6,520 nt of DNA from JBGPIK01 sp041484845 (GCA_041484845.1 JBGPIK010000383.1:1-6520), one strand, 5' to 3'. Positions 1 through 5,509 are shown, numbered from the stretch's first letter. Translations and numbers: made by a program. Notes: a model not told the origin generated them from the letters alone.

Positions 1-140
1 CGAATGGCCACGATCTGTTGGTCCGAGAGCGCAGAGAGGTTGGCCAAGGTGCGCTTGCGGACTCGGGGGCCCTCACGGAACGATTCGCGCAGCAGGTAAG
101 CCGGGCGCGAATCCCGGTTCGGGACAACATCAATATGCAT
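1..140 (-). CDS. IS1634-type transposase, N-terminal fragment (runs off the left edge)
   Basis: This is the N-terminus of a DDE transposase of the IS1634 type (IS4 superfamily), which would catalyse movement of its own insertion sequence. Reading the minus strand from ATG at 140-138 gives 46 open codons to the window edge. The peptide begins MHIDVVPNRDSRPAYLLRES and continues with an FREG segment, a basic RKRT patch and LANLSALSDQQIVAI. The VVPNR, LLRES, REG and KRTLANLS blocks are what I know from the start of this family; the catalytic DDE residues lie outside the window. ATG 140 is preferred because family members usually have about three residues before VVPNR. An in-frame ATG at 158-156 would add six residues. 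There is no Shine-Dalgarno sequence before either start. It is transcribed in the same direction as the reductase upstream. Whether the element is intact cannot be judged here. Family assignment is from recall, not a search. Confidence 0.8.
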   Translation of the reverse strand, partial: MHIDVVPNRDSRPAYLLRESFREGPRVRKRTLANLSALSDQQIVAI

Positions 141-168
141 GGGTGCATTATGCCGCATAATACATGCA
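136..168. repeat. Nested inverted repeat over the transposase -10 box and start codon
   Basis: The core is ATTATGC, one base, GCATAAT (147-161), a perfect 7-bp palindrome. It is flanked by a second perfect pair, TGCATG at 136-141 and CATGCA at 163-168, so the two form a nested palindrome with an asymmetric bulge. It covers the predicted -10 box and the ATG. It could be an operator or transposase-binding site, or a hairpin that limits translation of read-through transcripts. The symmetry is seen; the role is inferred. Confidence 0.5.
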
Positions 169-278
169 ATGCCAACCGCTATACATGGCTACATTATGAC
201 ATAGCAAAATACACCCAACTCCCTGACCTGTCTTGCCTTTATTGCCCTTAGAGGATTAAAGTAAGAAGGAATTTCAGG
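141..278. other. Gap between transposase and reductase, probably holding one end of the insertion sequence
   Basis: These 138 bases lie between the transposase start and the reductase stop. The part nearest the transposase carries its promoter and palindrome. One end of the insertion sequence should lie here if the element is intact, possibly near 243-253, but the opposite terminal repeat is off the window, so no boundary or target duplication can be drawn. No coding region and no clear terminator for the reductase gene are visible. A plus-strand open frame across 18-251 only shadows the transposase and this gap. Confidence 0.35.
147..175 (-). promoter_or_regulatory. Predicted sigma70-type promoter of the transposase gene
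   Basis: On the minus strand, TTGGCA at 175-170 (5 of 6 matches to TTGACA) is followed by a 17-base spacer and CATAAT at 152-147 (5 of 6 matches to TATAAT). A start site about 7 bases beyond the -10 box would fall near position 140, on the transposase ATG itself. That would give a leaderless or nearly leaderless transcript, consistent with the missing Shine-Dalgarno sequence. The boxes are seen directly; promoter activity is inferred. Confidence 0.5.
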
Positions 279-1259
279 TTAGACGTTCACCCGATGCATG
301 TCGCGAGAGCGCGGCCCCGCGGCGGCTCCCGTTGGGAAAATGGCATCAAGACGAGTCAAATCTTCTTTGCTCAGTCCGATGTCGATCGCCTTGATGTTTT
401 CATCCAAATGGTTGCGCGTCTTATTGCTCGGAATCGGAATGATATCGTTCCCCTGGGCCATCAACCACGCGAGCGCCAATTGCGCCGGCTTCGCGCCTTT
501 CTCCTTGGCCAACGCTTCGAACTGCGCCAGCAACTCCAAATTGTGCTCGATATTACCTGATTGAAAGCGCGGGTGATTGATCCGGCCGTCGCCGTCCGTC
601 ATGTCTTTGGTATCGTGCACCGCTCCGGCAAAAAAGCCCCGGCCCAATGGCGAGTAAGCCATGAACCCCATACCGAATTCCCGACAGGCCTGAATATTGC
701 CGTCCTCGGGATCACGTGACCAGAGCGAGTATTCCATTTGCAAGGACGCGACGGGATGAACCTCGCGCGCACGGCGAATCGAGTTCGCGCTGGCTTCCGA
801 CAATCCGATGTAACGCGTCTTTCCCTGCTCTACCAGCCGCGCCATAGCGCCAACGGAGTCCTCGACGGGAATGGCGGGATCAACACGCGACATGCAGAAA
901 AAATCCAAGCAGTCGATACCCAACCGTTTGAGGCTTTGCTCGCAATTGTTGATCAGATACTCGGGCGCGCTGCCGCTGCGATTCCCGCCGCCGTCGGGCG
1001 CGCGCGGGCTGCCCGATTTGGAGTGAATGACGATGCGCTCGCGCCGACCCTTCAAGGCTTTGGCAATCAACTCATGGTTGTGGCCGTTGCCATAACTCGC
1101 CGAAGTGTCAATGAAATTAATGCCGAGATCGAAGGCGTGATGGAGCGTCGTGATCGATTCGTTGTCGTCCGCCGGTCCGTATGCGCCCGACATGCTCATG
1201 CAGCCAAGACCTATCGGTGAGATTTTGAATTCTGTCTTGCCGAATTGTCGGTATTCCAT
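279..1259 (-). CDS. Aldo/keto reductase with serine at the catalytic-histidine position
   Basis: This is a cytoplasmic NADPH-dependent reductase of carbonyl compounds with an aldo/keto reductase (AKR) TIM barrel. The 326 residues match full length for the AKR13-like and other short bacterial members. Of the usual Asp-Tyr-Lys-His tetrad, Asp51 and Tyr56 (in NFIDTSASYG) and Lys81 (in HSKSG) are present, but the position normally read as His in a 'QHRVDP' type segment is Ser124 (CMSRVDP). Other landmarks are RYIGLSEAS near 150, LQMEYSLWSRDPE near 175, AYSPLGRGFFAG near 203, and the cofactor-binding IPIPSNKTRNHLDENI segment near the C-terminus. The C-terminus looks intact despite the nearby insertion sequence. 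The start is set by GGAGG at 1268-1264, four bases before ATG. The gene is divergent from cydA. Its substrate cannot be told from sequence. Some AKR subfamilies naturally lack this histidine, so the enzyme may still be active. Confidence 0.93.
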   Translation of the reverse strand: MEYRQFGKTEFKISPIGLGCMSMSGAYGPADDNESITTLHHAFDLGINFIDTSASYGNGHNHELIAKALKGRRERIVIHSKSGSPRAPDGGGNRSGSAPEYLINNCEQSLKRLGIDCLDFFCMSRVDPAIPVEDSVGAMARLVEQGKTRYIGLSEASANSIRRAREVHPVASLQMEYSLWSRDPEDGNIQACREFGMGFMAYSPLGRGFFAGAVHDTKDMTDGDGRINHPRFQSGNIEHNLELLAQFEALAKEKGAKPAQLALAWLMAQGNDIIPIPSNKTRNHLDENIKAIDIGLSKEDLTRLDAIFPTGAAAGPRSRDMHRVNV

Positions 1260-1263
1260 ATTG

Positions 1264-1268
1264 CCTCC
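1264..1268 (-). promoter_or_regulatory. Ribosome binding site of the aldo/keto reductase
   Basis: On the minus strand GGAGG ends four bases before the ATG at 1259-1257. It supports that codon as the start, and the protein begins with the family-typical MEYRQFGKT segment. Confidence 0.7.
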
Positions 1269-1290
1269 GTCACTAGGTCATCAAAGAGAT

Positions 1291-1313
1291 CTTTTTCATT
1301 GATTCAGAAAAAG
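1291..1313. repeat. Inverted repeat CTTTTTC / GAAAAAG
   Basis: Perfect 7-bp arms at 1291-1297 and 1307-1313 are separated by nine bases. It lies about 30 to 55 bases upstream of the reductase start on the minus strand, where an operator or leader hairpin could sit. The arms are A/T-rich and of low complexity, so chance is a real alternative. Confidence 0.3.
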
Positions 1314-1520
1314 TTTTCGCGATGGGTTTCTCAAGGGCTAGCAAAAGATCTTACGCCATAGGTTATCGCGCGATTCTAAGGTCCGCTGGTCAAGATCCCA
1401 AACTTCTTATCCGGCTGTTCCGCGCTCACCGTTATCGCAGATGAAAGGGGCAAGTCAAATTATCGAAATCATCGTGTTAGACTATGGGCTGTGTTTACAG
1501 CGCAGGGAAACGGACGATGT

Positions 1521-1525
1521 AGGAG
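1521..1525 (+). promoter_or_regulatory. Ribosome binding site that sets the cydA start
   Basis: AGGAG lies two bases before an ATG at 1528 and eight bases before an in-frame ATG at 1534. Eight bases is near optimal and two is too close, so the 1534 start is chosen. It also gives a protein starting MDSALSIHRL, the normal CydA N-terminus. Confidence 0.7.
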
Positions 1526-1533
1526 AAATGACC

Positions 1534-2886
1534 ATGGACAGCGCGCTCTCAATCCACCGATTGCACTTCGCATTCACAGTGACTTACCACTACATCTTTC
1601 CCCAGATGACAATGGGATTGGCACCGCTTATCGTCATCTTCAAATCACTCGCGCTCTGGAAGCGCGATGAGCGCTACAACAGAGCGGCGCGTTTTTGGGG
1701 CAAAGTATTCGCCATTAACTTCTTGTTCGGCGTGATCACCGGAATCCCGATGGAGTTCCACTTCGGTACCAACTGGGCCAAGTTCGCGCAGTACTCCGGC
1801 GGGGTCATTGCCACCGCACTGGCAATGGAAGGTGTCTTCGCGTTCTTCCTGGAATCTTCATTCCTCGGAATCTTTCTCTTCGGCGAAAAACGCTTCGGCC
1901 ACAAGGTCCACTGCCTCTCGGCGTGGATGGTTTTTCTGGGCTCTTGGCTATCCGGTTTTTTTATTATCGCGACCGATGCCTGGATGCAGCACCCGGTGGG
2001 CTACGAGATCGGAGCGGACGGCACAGCTCACCTCAATAGCTTTTGGTCGCTATTATTCAACGAATGGGCGTTCTGGCAGTACCTGCACAACATGGGCGGC
2101 GCTGTGGTTACCGGCTCCTTCGCGTTGGCGGCGCTCGGCGCATTTTATCTGCTTTCGCGAAAGCAAGAGGAATATGGCCGCCTATTTCTCAGAATCGGGG
2201 TGATCGTCGCCGTGATCGCCGCAATTTTTCAGTTGTGGCCCTCCGGCGATGGTCATGGCAAACTCATCGCGAAATATCAACCGGTCACGTTGGCGGCAAT
2301 GGAAGGACTTTTCCACACCGAAGCCGGCGCGCCTATTGTTTTGGTGGGTCAGCCGGACACAGACAGACAAAAACTCGATAATCCGATCTATGTTCCAAAC
2401 GCGCTCAGTTTCATCACCCACCAACGTTGGAAGGCGGAAGTGAAGGGATTGACCGAGTTCATGCGCGATCAGTGGCCGGATAATATTCCACTGCTTTATT
2501 ACAGTTATCATATCATGGTCGGCTTAGGGACAATCTTCATCGCCATCATGGTGGTCGCCGCATGGCTGCTATTCAAGGGAACCCTTTTTCATGCTCCCTG
2601 GATGTTGTGGATTTTGATGCTGAGCTTTCCGTTTCCCTACATTGCCAATACGGCGGGCTGGATTACGGCTGAAATCGGGCGTCAACCTTGGGTTGTGTAT
2701 GGCCTGATGCGGACGGAACAGGGTTTTTCGGCCAATGTCTCGGCCGGCAATGCGCTCTTCACGCTCATCGGTTTCATGGGGATGTACACGTTGCTGAGCG
2801 TGTTATTTTTGGTTTTGATGTGGCGCGAGATCGAACATGGTCCTGAGTTCTTGAGCGCCGGCGCAAGACGAACAGCGGAGGTGTAG
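1534..2886 (+). CDS. cydA: Cytochrome bd-type quinol oxidase subunit I
   Basis: This is the haem-bearing subunit of the membrane cytochrome bd oxidase, which oxidises quinol and reduces oxygen to water without pumping protons. The 450 residues are shorter than the roughly 520 of E. coli CydA because the Q-loop is short. Conserved positions, compared with E. coli from memory, are His19, Glu99 and Glu107 (AMEGVFAFFLES), His185 (haem b558 ligand), Glu257 in the Q-loop, Met328 (the other b558 ligand), and Glu380 followed by GRQPW. Two positions differ: Thr252 stands where E. coli has Lys252, and His326 where it has Arg391. Both may be normal for this clade, since the surrounding YQPVTLAAMEG and YYSYHIMVGLG segments look familiar from non-enterobacterial CydA. 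Several hydrophobic segments fit the expected nine membrane helices. The stop codon overlaps the cydB ribosome binding site, so the two are co-transcribed. The name cioA would be equally acceptable. Confidence 0.96.
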   Translation: MDSALSIHRLHFAFTVTYHYIFPQMTMGLAPLIVIFKSLALWKRDERYNRAARFWGKVFAINFLFGVITGIPMEFHFGTNWAKFAQYSGGVIATALAMEGVFAFFLESSFLGIFLFGEKRFGHKVHCLSAWMVFLGSWLSGFFIIATDAWMQHPVGYEIGADGTAHLNSFWSLLFNEWAFWQYLHNMGGAVVTGSFALAALGAFYLLSRKQEEYGRLFLRIGVIVAVIAAIFQLWPSGDGHGKLIAKYQPVTLAAMEGLFHTEAGAPIVLVGQPDTDRQKLDNPIYVPNALSFITHQRWKAEVKGLTEFMRDQWPDNIPLLYYSYHIMVGLGTIFIAIMVVAAWLLFKGTLFHAPWMLWILMLSFPFPYIANTAGWITAEIGRQPWVVYGLMRTEQGFSANVSAGNALFTLIGFMGMYTLLSVLFLVLMWREIEHGPEFLSAGARRTAEV

Positions 2887-2890
2887 GAGG
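2885..2890 (+). promoter_or_regulatory. Ribosome binding site of cydB, overlapping the cydA stop
   Basis: AGGAGG overlaps the last two bases of the cydA TAG stop and lies 11 bases before the cydB ATG. This arrangement suggests translational coupling of the two subunits, which are needed in equal amounts. Confidence 0.65.
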
Positions 2891-2901
2891 GAGCCGCAAA
2901 G

Positions 2902-3945
2902 ATGGAAACGCTTTGGTTTATTCTCATTGCTTTGATCGTGACAGCGTACGTCGTCCTTGACGGCTTCGATCTCGGCGCGGGAATTATCAATCTGTTAGTC
3001 GCGAGAAGCCACGAAGAACGTCGTTTGGTTTTACGCGCGATCGGGCCCGTATGGGACGGCAACGAGGTCTGGCTTATCGCCGCCAGCGGCGCGCTTTATT
3101 TCGCCTTTCCGTTACTCTATGCTTCCAGTTTCAGCGGCTTCTATTTGCCGGTGATGATCGTGCTCTGGCTGCTGATGCTGCGGGGTATCGGCGTCGAGTT
3201 GCGGTCCCACGTCAACGATCCGCTCTGGTGGTCCTTTTTTGATTTCGTCTTTTCAATTTCCAGCCTGTTGCTGGCAGTTTTCTTCGGAACCGCCATTGGC
3301 AACGTGATTCGCGGCGTGCCGCTTAATGCAGACCATTTCTTTTTCGCAACGCTGTGGACCGATTTTAAAGTCGGCCCGAATCCCGGCATTCTCGATTGGT
3401 ATACCGTGACGACCGGCGTGTTGGCTCTTGCAACACTCACCGTGCACGGGGCTCACTACATTGCATTGAAAACGGAAGGCGACATATGCGCACGCGCCCG
3501 CCGTGTCGCCGCACTAGGTTGGTGGGCGGTTCTAACATTGACGGTGCTGAGCTCGTTCGCAACGGTATACGTGCGCCCCCAAGTAGTTGAGAACTTTCGC
3601 TTGCACTTCTGGGGCTGGATCATCCCAATCGTTGTGGCGGTATCGTTACTTGCAATGCACGTTTACCGCGCCAAGGCTCGGGACAAGGCCGCGTTTCTCT
3701 CGTCCGCCGCGTACATCACGGGAATGATGGGCGGCGCGGCATTCGCCATGTATCCTTATTTGTTGCCTGCAAGCAGCGACCCCGCCTATAGCTTGACCAT
3801 TCACAATGCCAAGACCGGAGCCTACAGCCTGAGTGTCGGCCTGGTCTGGTGGCTCATCGGGATAACGCTCGCTATTGGATATTTTACGTTTCTTTATCGC
3901 TCGTTCCGGGGCAAAGTGACATTAGACGCGCAGGACAGCTATTAG
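2902..3945 (+). CDS. cydB: Cytochrome bd-type quinol oxidase subunit II
   Basis: This is the second large membrane subunit of the oxidase, pairing with CydA. At 347 residues it is a little shorter than E. coli CydB (about 379). The family landmarks appear in order: VVLDGFDLGAG at 17-27, GPVWDGNEVWLIAASGA at 48-64, LRGIGVELR at 93-101, HGAHYIALKTEG at 182-193, and MYPYLLPAS at 283-291. Hydrophobic segments through the length fit eight membrane helices, and the C-terminus ends in a short basic, then acidic tail. It begins 15 bases after the cydA stop with a strong AGGAGG. No CydX- or CydH-like small membrane protein follows, and cydDC, needed for assembly in many bacteria, is not in the window. 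Whether this oxidase binds haem d or only b-type haems (as in some CioAB enzymes) cannot be told from sequence. Confidence 0.96.
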   Translation: METLWFILIALIVTAYVVLDGFDLGAGIINLLVARSHEERRLVLRAIGPVWDGNEVWLIAASGALYFAFPLLYASSFSGFYLPVMIVLWLLMLRGIGVELRSHVNDPLWWSFFDFVFSISSLLLAVFFGTAIGNVIRGVPLNADHFFFATLWTDFKVGPNPGILDWYTVTTGVLALATLTVHGAHYIALKTEGDICARARRVAALGWWAVLTLTVLSSFATVYVRPQVVENFRLHFWGWIIPIVVAVSLLAMHVYRAKARDKAAFLSSAAYITGMMGGAAFAMYPYLLPASSDPAYSLTIHNAKTGAYSLSVGLVWWLIGITLAIGYFTFLYRSFRGKVTLDAQDSY

Positions 3946-3991
3946 TGCTGACCATCAGAATACTATCGAGGTGTCCCTCATAATCAGCACT
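3944..3991 (+). repeat. Inverted repeat at the cydB stop, possible transcript-end structure
   Basis: AGTGCTGA at 3944-3951 is a perfect inverted match to TCAGCACT at 3984-3991, and a smaller GAGG/CCTC pair (3968-3971 and 3976-3979) nests inside. The first arm includes the last two bases of the cydB stop. No T-run follows the second arm, so it is not a standard intrinsic terminator. It could protect the 3' end of the cydAB message or mark a Rho-dependent end. Confidence 0.35.
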
Positions 3992-4188
3992 GCGACAAAA
4001 TCCATGGTCTTGAGCGGAATGATACCGGCAGAATCCGGATGTCAATCATCAGCCCGCCGATTTCTCAGCGTGCAGCGGGTTAACCTGCGGCCGCAAGCGC
4101 GGCATAAGCAACCCGACCATGCGAATGGGCGCATATCCAAAAACGTTCGAAGCGTCACGAATTTGGCCGGAAGGCGTGCTCTGAATCT

Positions 4189-4287
4189 TCAGCATGCAGC
4201 GGACCGCAACGGAGAGGAAATGCCAATCTTGCGCAACAAGGTCAGCGCACCGAGGAAAACGAATTCCGGTTTTCCCCAGGATACCAT
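4189..4287 (-). CDS. Doubtful 32-residue ORF with a good ribosome binding site
   Basis: On the minus strand, AGGAG sits six bases before ATG at 4287-4285. The reading frame gives 32 residues starting MVSWGKPEFVFLGALTLLRK and ends at TGA. The middle is mildly hydrophobic (FVFLGALTLL), flanked by basic residues. I recognise no family. It could be a chance ORF, a small membrane peptide, or the first exposed piece of a decayed gene. The only support is the ribosome binding site and its spacing. It contains the GGAAAAC / GTTTTCC inverted repeat at 4254-4275. Confidence 0.15.
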   Translation of the reverse strand: MVSWGKPEFVFLGALTLLRKIGISSPLRSAAC

Positions 4288-4340
4288 TCAAGTCTCCTGC
4301 GGGGCGTTCCAAAGACACGAATAGCCTTGTTCACCACGAA

Positions 4341-4386
4341 TTTCCCTATTTTGCGGTATAGAACTTGCTTTGCCTATTTTGCGTTA
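4341..4386 (+). repeat. Direct repeat, 28-bp period, upstream of the TonB-like gene
   Basis: TTTCCCTATTTTGCGGTA (4341-4358) recurs as TTTGCCTATTTTGCGTTA (4369-4386), matching at 16 of 18 positions, with an identical 11-bp core (4345-4355 and 4373-4383). The period of 28 bases is near, but not exactly, three helical turns. It ends 21 bases before the start codon of the next gene. It may be a tandem activator or repressor site or a small duplication. TTGCGG at 4351-4356 and TATTTT at 4375-4380, 18 bases apart, make only a weak promoter match. Confidence 0.4.
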
Positions 4387-4397
4387 GCATGATAGGC

Positions 4398-4402
4398 GGA
4401 GG
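4398..4402 (+). promoter_or_regulatory. Ribosome binding site that favours the second ATG of the TonB-like gene
   Basis: GGAGG lies two bases before ATG 4405 and five bases before the adjacent in-frame ATG 4408. The second spacing is workable and the first is too short, so 4408 is used. The two choices differ by a single methionine. Confidence 0.6.
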
Positions 4403-4407
4403 TTATG

Positions 4408-5364
4408 ATGAGCGCTAGATCGGAAGACAAGACAGCCCGGTTGAGTTTTAAAATCGTTATTGCTCTTAGCAGTTGTGTGTTTGGACTCGGATTGATTTTG
4501 TACGGATTTGGTGCGGGCAACAAATCACCAAAGCAAGCAGCATCCGCCGGAGCTAATCCGCCGGTGGAAGCGCCGCGCAAGAAACCGGCGCGCGCATGGA
4601 ACATGGCTCTAGGTGATGTTGTCATCGTTGCCCAGGAGCTCGGGTTTAGCATTTCGCCCGCGAAAGCAGCCAGCATCGAACCATCGAAAATTGTGGCAAG
4701 AATCGACGGTCAGCTACAGCATCTGCGCGAGCTTTACCGTCAAGAAGGCGAGAAAAATCCGGGGCTCATGGGCAACATCATCTTGCAGATCAATGTCGGC
4801 GCTACCGGCGACGTTACCCAGGTCAAGGAAATCAGTTCACGCATCCCCGATGGCGAATTTAAGAAGGCGATCATCGCGGAAGTTTCTCACTGGTCCTTTC
4901 AGGAAATCATACCCGAGAGCGTGACCATCAATTGTCCGCTGTTGTTTATCCGCGAGGGTATGGATATCACCACTCTTGTAAATTGGGAGAAATCACTGGC
5001 GCAGCTCGAAGATAAGCCGACGACCGCGCGCAGCGCAAGTCAAAGTCGTCCGATTCAACAAACCAAAACGGTCGAGATCCCACGAGTTGCGCAAGCGCTA
5101 ACCAAAGCCGTCAGATCCGAGGAAGCCTCACCGCGCTCCTCCACCCGACCCGCACAATCGCTTTACCAGATCAAATACGCGACCTCGCTGCGCGCCGAGC
5201 CCAATTTTTCGTCTGCATCGGTAACTCGTTTTACGATCGGGACAAAGGTCTCTTTGCTCAACAATCGCGGCGATTGGCTGGAAGTGCGGGCCACGGACAG
5301 TGGGTTTTCGGGTTATGTACGCAAGGAATTTGTTGCGCCCGTTGAACTGGCGCGCAAGCAATGA
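4408..5364 (+). CDS. Membrane-anchored protein with TonB-like (AgmX/PglI C-terminal) and bacterial SH3 domains
   Basis: The 318 residues read as a short basic cytoplasmic tail, one membrane helix at about 14-36, a Pro/Lys-rich stretch near 50-62, a TonB-like domain at about 96-182, a polar linker at 183-251 rich in Ser, Arg, Thr and Gln, and a bacterial SH3 domain at about 252-311 (ATSLRAEPNFSSASV, then GDWLEVR and SGYVRKEFV). The middle domain follows the pattern of the AgmX/PglI C-terminal family: NPGLMGNIILQINVGATGDV, then SSRIPDGEF and HWSFQEI. The two cysteines I recall in that family are not present (leucine near 109, lysine near 152). Topology puts both domains in the periplasm. TonB-like domains usually contact outer-membrane or scaffold proteins and SH3b domains often bind peptidoglycan, so an envelope-spanning or gliding/secretion accessory role is inferred, not shown. 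It stands alone, downstream of cydAB and convergent with the aminotransferase. Confidence 0.8.
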   Translation: MSARSEDKTARLSFKIVIALSSCVFGLGLILYGFGAGNKSPKQAASAGANPPVEAPRKKPARAWNMALGDVVIVAQELGFSISPAKAASIEPSKIVARIDGQLQHLRELYRQEGEKNPGLMGNIILQINVGATGDVTQVKEISSRIPDGEFKKAIIAEVSHWSFQEIIPESVTINCPLLFIREGMDITTLVNWEKSLAQLEDKPTTARSASQSRPIQQTKTVEIPRVAQALTKAVRSEEASPRSSTRPAQSLYQIKYATSLRAEPNFSSASVTRFTIGTKVSLLNNRGDWLEVRATDSGFSGYVRKEFVAPVELARKQ

Positions 5365-5374
5365 CAGCATCCAC

Positions 5375-5433
5375 GTTCAAGGTTCAAAGCTCAAGGTCCG
5401 AAAGAATTGAACCTGGAACATTGAACCTTGAAC
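5375..5433. repeat. Long imperfect hairpin made of GTTCAAG-like heptads, between convergent genes
   Basis: The left arm (5375-5402) reads as four 7-bp units: GTTCAAG, GTTCAAA, GCTCAAG, GTCCGAA. The right arm (5406-5433), read on the minus strand, gives GTTCAAG, GTTCAAT, GTTCCAG, GTTCAAT. The outer 13 bases of the two arms are perfect inverted matches, similarity fades inward, and the centre is three bases. The hairpin starts ten bases after the stop of the TonB-like gene and lies between it and the convergent aminotransferase. It could act as a two-way transcript end, although no T-run follows it. I recall similar GTTCAAG arrays from intergenic DNA of several uncultured soil and subsurface lineages, but I cannot confirm this here. 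Confidence 0.75.
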
Positions 5434-5509
5434 CATACTTCTGTCTTCGCCGCTCCGGGCTCACACCGAGCACATACGTCGGCCTCAACCTCAACGGCGG
5501 AATCCGGGT

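Larger units (their letters stand above)
1260..1533. promoter_or_regulatory. Divergent intergenic region between the reductase and cydA
   Basis: These 274 bases should carry promoters for both flanking genes, which point away from each other. I found no pair of -35 and -10 boxes good enough to call on either strand, and no FNR-type TTGAT-N4-ATCAA site. Visible structure is limited to a 7-bp inverted repeat at 1291-1313 and two AGATCT cores (1287-1292 and about 1346-1351) in A/T-rich contexts. An open frame continues upstream of the chosen cydA start to 1441 but does not look like part of the protein. Confidence 0.4.
3946..4407. other. 462-base gap without a convincing gene
   Basis: Open frames of 117 codons on the plus strand and 89 on the minus strand overlap here, but neither resembles a family I know, has a good ribosome binding site, or has a natural composition. 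The gap holds the inverted repeat at the cydB stop, a small minus-strand ORF with a Shine-Dalgarno sequence (4189-4287), a 7-bp inverted repeat at 4254-4275 (GGAAAAC / GTTTTCC), and a direct repeat at 4341-4386 ahead of the next gene. Its GC content looks similar to the flanking genes and it has no A/T-rich spacer character, so a decayed gene or an untranslated RNA are both possible. Confidence 0.4.

Noticed and set aside
18..251. 77-codon plus-strand ORF at the left end
   Set aside because: It lies opposite the transposase N-terminus and its promoter, and its peptide has no family resemblance. The minus-strand reading is clearly the real one.
738..1220. 160-codon plus-strand ORF antisense to the reductase
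   Set aside because: It is a shadow of the aldo/keto reductase reading frame; no domain or ribosome binding site supports it.
1441..1533. N-terminal extension of CydA by 31 residues, starting at ATG 1441
   Set aside because: It has no ribosome binding site, its residues do not look like CydA, and AGGAG at 1521-1525 is ideally placed for ATG 1534, which gives the normal CydA N-terminus.
4049..4318. 89-codon minus-strand ORF in the same gap
   Set aside because: There is no clear ribosome binding site before its start and no recognisable domain. The better-supported minus-strand start in this gap is in another frame (4287).
3971..4324. 117-codon plus-strand ORF after cydB
   Set aside because: It begins at GTG with no spaced ribosome binding site, is rich in Arg, Ser and Asn without domain character, and resembles no family I know. 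It is not the small CydX subunit, which would be a short single-helix peptide.
5375..5433. CRISPR-like array in the convergent gap
   Set aside because: The repeated unit is only 7 bp with no spacers, and the two halves are in opposite orientation; it is a heptad palindrome, not a CRISPR array.
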